A stretch of 13,387 nt of DNA, taken from positions 1 to 13,387 of the forward strand of contig DIUJ01000054.1 of the NCBI GenBank assembly GCA_002422315.1, read 5' to 3'. The notes under the pieces are model-generated. The model had not been told where the DNA came from and did not search any database. It saw only the letters and a program-made list of their open reading frames with translations. The DNA is from Bacteroidetes bacterium UBA6161 (lineage in GTDB: Bacteria; Bacteroidota; Bacteroidia; NS11-12g; UBA955). The first letter of the stretch is position 1; each line of letters starts with the position of its first letter. Of the stretch, positions 10,972 to 13,387 are shown one piece after another. A program made the position numbers and the translations under genes.

Positions 10972-10993
10972 TAATCAGTTTGACAAAGCCCTA
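10946..10993 (+). promoter_or_regulatory. Antiterminator hairpin of attenuator 2
   Basis: TGGGGCTTTG plus TC (10946-10958, one bulged G) pairs with GACAAAGCCCTA (10982-10993), and ACTG (10962-10965) pairs with CAGT (10976-10979) above it. This uses AAAGCCC (10985-10991), which is also the 5' arm of the terminator, so the two structures exclude each other. A ribosome held at the Gln/Asn codons leaves the 5' arm free; one at the stop codon sits in the loop and disrupts it. Confidence 0.77.
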
Positions 10994-11015
10994 CTAGAGA
11001 TAGTAGGGCTTTTTT
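10985..11015 (+). terminator. Intrinsic terminator (attenuator 2)
   Basis: AAAGCCCTACTA (10985-10996), loop GAGA, TAGTAGGGCTTT (11001-11012): 12 perfect pairs running into a T tract. It stands between promoter and tRNA genes, 14 bases after the leader-peptide stop codon. Confidence 0.94.
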
Positions 11016-11021
11016 GTTTAA

Positions 11022-11033
11022 TGTTTTTTGAAA
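11022..11033 (+). promoter_or_regulatory. boxA-like site in operon 2
   Basis: TGTTTTTTGAAA differs at one position from the Bacillus-type rrn boxA TGTTCTTTGAAA. It lies between the attenuator and the first tRNA, as in operon 1. Because it is T-rich it is weaker evidence alone than the 8614 site. Confidence 0.5.
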
Positions 11034-11039
11034 ATATAT

Positions 11040-11126
11040 TCCAGCGTGGCGAAACAAGTAGCCGCAGGAGACTGTTAATCTCCCGTCTGAAAAGACTTGC
11101 AGGGGCGGAGCCTGCCGCTGGAGCCA
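11040..11126 (+). tRNA. Atypical tRNA-Asn-like gene (anticodon GTT) with long variable arm
   Basis: The acceptor TCCAGCG pairs with CGCTGGA, with discriminator G and encoded CCA, as in bacterial tRNA-Asn. The anticodon stem is GGAGA/TCTCC with loop CTGTTAA (anticodon 11074-11076). The variable region holds a hairpin GTCT-GAAA-AGAC, a class II feature normally limited to Leu, Ser and Tyr. The T stem GCAGG/CCTGC carries a loop GGCGGAG instead of TTCRANN, and the D loop lacks GG. The anticodon arm and following CGTC...GACTT recall E. coli tRNA-Tyr. It may be a chimera or a mimic; charging cannot be predicted. Confidence 0.72.
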
Positions 11127-11132
11127 TTTTAT

Positions 11133-11210
11133 TCCGGAATAGCACAATGGTAGTTTGCGCCACGCTGTTAACGTGGAAGCTGGGGGGTTCAAGTCCCTCT
11201 TCCGGAGCCA
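11133..11210 (+). tRNA. tRNA-Asn (anticodon GTT)
   Basis: The acceptor TCCGGAA pairs with TTCCGGA, with discriminator G and encoded CCA. The anticodon stem is CCACG/CGTGG with loop CTGTTAA (anticodon 11167-11169). The T loop TTCAAGT is canonical. It reads AAT and AAC, which make up five of the nine control codons in the leader peptide. Confidence 0.95.
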
Positions 11211-11216
11211 TTTTAT

Positions 11217-11290
11217 TGGCCTGTTGCATAATAGTAGTGTGTCAGACTTTGAATCTGAAGGCAGAGGAGCGTAACCTCTCAGGCCAGCCA
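11217..11290 (+). tRNA. tRNA-Gln (anticodon TTG), unusual T loop
   Basis: The acceptor TGGCCTG pairs with CAGGCCA, with discriminator G and encoded CCA; the TGG start is typical of Gln. The anticodon stem is TCAGA/TCTGA with loop CTTTGAA (anticodon 11249-11251). The T stem is AGAGG/CCTCT but the loop is AGCGTAA, lacking T54-T55. It reads CAA, which occurs twice in the leader peptide. Confidence 0.9.
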
Positions 11291-11298
11291 TTTTAAAT

Positions 11299-11370
11299 TG
11301 GGGATTGGGATATCGGTTTGTCCAAGGGTCTCTGAAATCCTTTAGCTTGGTTCAACTCCAAGTTCCCCAG
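11299..11370 (+). tRNA. tRNA-Gln (anticodon CTG)
   Basis: The acceptor TGGGGAT pairs with TTCCCCA except for one T.T at the base, with discriminator G. CCA is not encoded. The D stem is GGA/TCC. The anticodon stem is AGGGT/ATCCT with loop CTCTGAA (anticodon 11332-11334). The T arm CTTGG-TTCAACT-CCAAG is canonical. It reads CAG, which occurs twice in the leader peptide. An open reading frame overlapping it on the plus strand is a shadow. Confidence 0.92.
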
Positions 11371-11398
11371 AAAATTTTATTTATTTTTTCTTTTCTTT

Positions 11399-11412
11399 TG
11401 TATAATATAAAT
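11399..11412 (+). promoter_or_regulatory. Candidate -10 for a leaderless transcript
   Basis: TGTATAAT with the hexamer at 11401-11406 lies 6 bases before ATG 11413, which has no ribosome binding site. This is the same arrangement as at 532-544. The upstream pyrimidine tract gives no clear -35. Confidence 0.4.
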
Positions 11413-11760
11413 ATGCCATTTACAAAAACAATAGATTTATTAGAAGATATAATGCAACATGTTAGATCTTGTAGCCAATTTCAAAACCTTAGGTGCGTTA
11501 AGGATATTACAAGTCTGAATGATAATATTATATGTACATGTGGGCATAAATGGATATTTGATGAAATGCAAATGGAAGTGGAATCTCAAACAGGTTATGA
11601 ATTATTGTATTTAATAACACGGAATCAGTTTTATAAGGGTAATCCTTCCATTGATAAAATTATTAATATTTATGGTGATCTTGATAATCAGGAAATATCC
11701 GAGATAAAGAATTCAAATAATAAGACAGGAAATATATTTGACGGAATAGAATTAGATTAA
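11413..11760 (+). CDS. Hypothetical protein with CTCGHKW motif, 115 aa
   Basis: The frame is open from 11305, but that part covers tRNA-Gln(CTG); ATG 11413 follows a TATAAT and begins the plausible protein MPFTKTIDLLEDI. A cysteine near residue 25 and CTCGHKW near residue 48 may bind a metal ion, with only three or four ligands visible. The C-terminal part is Asn/Ile-rich and acidic. No family is recognised. The next gene follows after one base. Confidence 0.62.
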   Translation: MPFTKTIDLLEDIMQHVRSCSQFQNLRCVKDITSLNDNIICTCGHKWIFDEMQMEVESQTGYELLYLITRNQFYKGNPSIDKIINIYGDLDNQEISEIKNSNNKTGNIFDGIELD

Positions 11761-11761
11761 T

Positions 11762-12202
11762 ATGGCGAATATTATACCAAATGGCAGGCGAAGAGAAGTC
11801 CTTGATGAGGCGCAAGATGATAATCGTATTGCAGAATCTCAAAGGGCTGCTAGAATGCAATCTTTAGAAAATCAGTTAGATGAATATTTTAGTCAAGGAG
11901 GTCAAGGAGATCAAAGATCTTCCTTGTCGGGTGAACGTGATTTTGTTGAAGATAGGCCTACTCAAAGGATTGTAAATGGTATTCCTTTGAATATTAATGT
12001 AGATTATAGCCCCATAAACACAGAGGAAGATTATGTCCTTGCAAATATTACAAATACACCGGTAGATACGTCAAGTTCTAGGGAAAAGTTAAGACGATTA
12101 GCAATTGAAGAGAAAGAAAAAGAAAAGAATGAAATAAAAGAATCGCTGAACAAAAAACGGAATAGTATCGGTAGCGCATTAGATAGTTTAGATATAGATT
12201 AA
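11762..12202 (+). CDS. Hypothetical charged protein, 146 aa
   Basis: The protein is strongly charged and probably largely disordered or helical. It has an N-terminal Arg/Glu-rich helix, a Gly/Gln/Ser linker around residues 45-58, and a Lys/Glu-rich helix (EKLRRLAIEEKEKEKNEIKE) near the C-terminus. No membrane segment, signal or known domain is seen. It follows the previous gene by one base with a weak ribosome binding site. A structural or scaffolding role is a guess. Confidence 0.65.
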   Translation: MANIIPNGRRREVLDEAQDDNRIAESQRAARMQSLENQLDEYFSQGGQGDQRSSLSGERDFVEDRPTQRIVNGIPLNINVDYSPINTEEDYVLANITNTPVDTSSSREKLRRLAIEEKEKEKNEIKESLNKKRNSIGSALDSLDID

Positions 12203-12203
12203 T

Positions 12204-12395
12204 GTGAATTTTTTTAATACAATTTTTTTTATTTTTGTTTTGAGTATATCTTGTATAATATTATTGTTAACTTCTTTAGGTTTTGTTATATTTTTGTTTT
12301 TGTTAATTGCTTTAGAAAAATTATTAAAATATATCAATTGTTTTTTAAATTTGTATAATAATAAAAAGGAGATCAGTTATGTTTGGTTTGTTTAA
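12204..12395 (+). CDS. Small hydrophobic membrane protein, 63 aa (GTG start)
   Basis: GTG 12204 lies one base after the previous stop. The product is almost entirely hydrophobic from residue 3 to 40 (one long or two short membrane helices), followed by a short polar tail. It overlaps the next gene by 17 bases. There is no clear ribosome binding site, so translation would depend on coupling. It could be a membrane anchor or holin-like protein, or the frame could be fortuitous in this very T-rich stretch. Confidence 0.45.
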   Translation: MNFFNTIFFIFVLSISCIILLLTSLGFVIFLFLLIALEKLLKYINCFLNLYNNKKEISYVWFV

Positions 12396-12783
12396 AGATA
12401 AAAAAGAGAGTCAGAAGGAAGTACAATTAGAAGAAGTTAAGTTAATAAAAGAAGATAAAGTTCAATGTCAGGAGCAACCTACAGCAGAAAATGTAGAGTC
12501 TTCAGCGCCAACCATAGATGTAAAGCCCAATATAGATATGGATAAGATTATAAACGATGTTACTAGTAATAAACCGTCAGTTAATATGTCATTGAGTAGG
12601 GAAATGAAAAATCTAAAGAAAAATAACTATGAGGAGATTAGACATAAATTTCCTAAATCATTTACATTGAAAAATATAAAGACTGGTCAGGTAGTAGAAA
12701 TAAATGCAGCAAGCAGTCTCCACGCATGTAATTTAGTAAGATGGAGACCGAGACATGTTAGAATCATAGAAAGTAATGAATAA
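12379..12783 (+). CDS. Hypothetical protein with conserved-looking C-terminal domain, 134 aa
   Basis: AAAAGGAG precedes ATG 12379. The first 75 residues are acidic and low in complexity. The last 45 look like a folded domain: FPKSFTLKNIKTGQVVEI, then ASSLHACNLVRWRPRHVRII. The HAC...WRPRHV pattern resembles C-terminal domains I have seen in other phage proteins of unknown function, but I cannot name the family. It directly precedes the IF-3 homologue. Confidence 0.72.
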   Translation: MFGLFKDKKESQKEVQLEEVKLIKEDKVQCQEQPTAENVESSAPTIDVKPNIDMDKIINDVTSNKPSVNMSLSREMKNLKKNNYEEIRHKFPKSFTLKNIKTGQVVEINAASSLHACNLVRWRPRHVRIIESNE

Positions 12784-12795
12784 TTCTAATATCTT

Positions 12796-13326
12796 ATGAA
12801 TTTAAATTCCGACCCCTTTATTGTGCAGTATGTTGATTTTAAATATACTGATCTTGTTGATGAACAGAATAATTTTAAAAAGAACATGCATATAGGAGAG
12901 GCTAAAAGTTTGGCTAAAAATGCAGGATTAGATTTAGTGTGTTTTAAAAGGCCAGAGAATGATCAATTAGCTTTATGTAAAATAATTAATTTTGGCAAAT
13001 GGAAATATAATGAAGAAAAACAAAAGAAGAAACAAAATATTCATAGAAAACAAACAAAAGAAATGAAGTTCCATCCTGATATTGCTGAACATGATATTGA
13101 ATATAAAGTAAGACAAATTAATGAGTTTTTATCTGAGGACGATGATGTACTTTTATATTTAATTCTTAGGGGGAGACAGGCTATTCATTTTAAAGATGCT
13201 GAAGCTAAATTTAATTATATAATTTCTCTTTGCAATATGGGCAAGGAGATATCACGAAAAGTAAGTGAAAAAACAATAATAGTGAGATTAGTTAAAAATA
13301 ATACAATAGGAGGAATAAAGCAGTGA
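12796..13326 (+). CDS. infC: Translation initiation factor IF-3 homologue
   Basis: The 176 residues (E. coli IF-3 has 180) cover both domains. The N-terminal domain has GEAKSLAKNAGLDLVCFKRP (residues 34-53) and LALCKIINFGKWKYNEEKQ (58-76), matching the family A...GLDLVEV.P...PPVCKI.DYGK.KYE. A basic linker follows (KKKQNIHRKQTKEMKFHPDI, family K.IK..P.I..HD). The C-terminal domain has LRGRQAIHF (family FRGRE..H) and an IIVRLV end. IF-3 binds the 30S subunit, prevents premature joining and checks the initiator tRNA and start codon. The N-terminal 30 residues are divergent. No strong ribosome binding site is seen. With the initiator-like CAT tRNA at 8961 it hints at control of initiation. Confidence 0.88.
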   Translation: MNLNSDPFIVQYVDFKYTDLVDEQNNFKKNMHIGEAKSLAKNAGLDLVCFKRPENDQLALCKIINFGKWKYNEEKQKKKQNIHRKQTKEMKFHPDIAEHDIEYKVRQINEFLSEDDDVLLYLILRGRQAIHFKDAEAKFNYIISLCNMGKEISRKVSEKTIIVRLVKNNTIGGIKQ

Positions 13327-13387
13327 AAAAAATAATAACAGCAGTGGTTAGTATATTATTAGTGTTGGCAATGGCGGTTGGATGTAA
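13323..13387 (+). CDS. Lipoprotein signal peptide, start of a gene cut by the window end
   Basis: GTG 13323 overlaps the IF-3 stop codon and follows a strong AGGAGG (about 13308-13313). The 21 visible residues are two lysines, a long hydrophobic core and AVGC, a lipobox whose Cys would be lipid-modified after signal peptidase II cleavage. Everything after the Cys lies outside the window. Phage lipoproteins sometimes act in superinfection exclusion or in lysis (spanins); nothing here chooses between them. Confidence 0.65.
   Translation, partial: MKKIITAVVSILLVLAMAVGC

Noticed and set aside
10968..11296. Long reading frames on both strands across 10968-11296
   Set aside because: They run through the terminator and three tRNA genes; the tRNA folds explain the sequence.
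11305..11412. A 36-residue N-terminal extension of the protein at 11413
   Set aside because: It covers tRNA-Gln(CTG) and a pyrimidine tract, with no family support.
12254..12359. TGTATAAT motifs at 12254-12259 and 12354-12359 as promoters
   Set aside because: Neither has a -35 at proper spacing, and in such T/A-rich DNA the hexamer is expected by chance.

Overview
The window looks like part of a large, AT-rich tailed-phage genome, or a close relative such as a prophage or phage-plasmid. It has densely packed small genes of unknown function that often overlap, two kinds of homing endonuclease, a tRNA array, and phage-style copies of nucleic-acid and translation genes. I see no structural, packaging or replication gene, so the phage identity is an inference. 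Purine-rich ribosome binding sites, TTGACA/TATAAT promoters and boxA-like sequences resembling those of rRNA operons fit a bacterial host with a housekeeping-type sigma factor and NusB/NusE. A Firmicutes host is possible but unproven.

Layout. Positions 1-447 (minus) hold the N-terminal part of a LAGLIDADG endonuclease. Positions 545-3669 (plus) form a compact gene run: family-4 uracil-DNA glycosylase, unknown genes, a DUF6899-like protein, a phosphoribosyltransferase and an Arg-rich CGGC protein. Positions 3666-3913 carry a structured RNA with the conserved landmarks of RNase P RNA in a reduced, rearranged form. A minus-strand gene (3914-4330) follows. A second plus-strand run (4422-8394) holds a zinc-ribbon protein, a helical protein, a queuosine-salvage (Qng1/DUF2419-like) protein, a metallophosphoesterase, a degenerate Nudix protein, a small membrane protein and an unknown protein.

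Positions 8384-11370 contain two stable-RNA operons. They carry 12 recognisable tRNAs, one tRNA 3' fragment, an unidentified structured RNA, an HNH endonuclease gene and one unknown protein. Each operon starts with the same modules: a TTGACA-N16-TATAAT promoter, a short leader peptide, a strong intrinsic terminator with a competing antiterminator, and a boxA-like sequence.

The main discovery candidate is the match between leader codons and downstream tRNAs. The first leader reads Met-Arg-Arg-Asp-Trp-Asp-Arg-Met (ATG CGT AGA GAT TGG GAT AGG ATG) upstream of tRNAs for Arg (TCG, CCT, TCT, ACG), Asp (GTC), Trp (CCA) and two with CAT anticodons. The second reads Gln-Gln-Asn-Asn-Gln-Asn-Asn-Gln-Asn upstream of two Asn(GTT), one Gln(TTG) and one Gln(CTG) tRNA. 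In both, these codons lie just before the 5' arm of the antiterminator, and the leader stop codon lies in its apical loop. This is the geometry of ribosome-mediated attenuation, here seemingly applied to tRNA genes. Scarcity of a tRNA would stall the leader ribosome and switch on the operon that supplies it.

Positions 11413-13387 hold small unknown genes, an IF-3-like translation factor and the start of a lipoprotein gene. The possible RNase P RNA, the tRNA operons, the IF-3 homologue and the queuosine-salvage gene together suggest a phage that manages its own tRNA supply and translation initiation.
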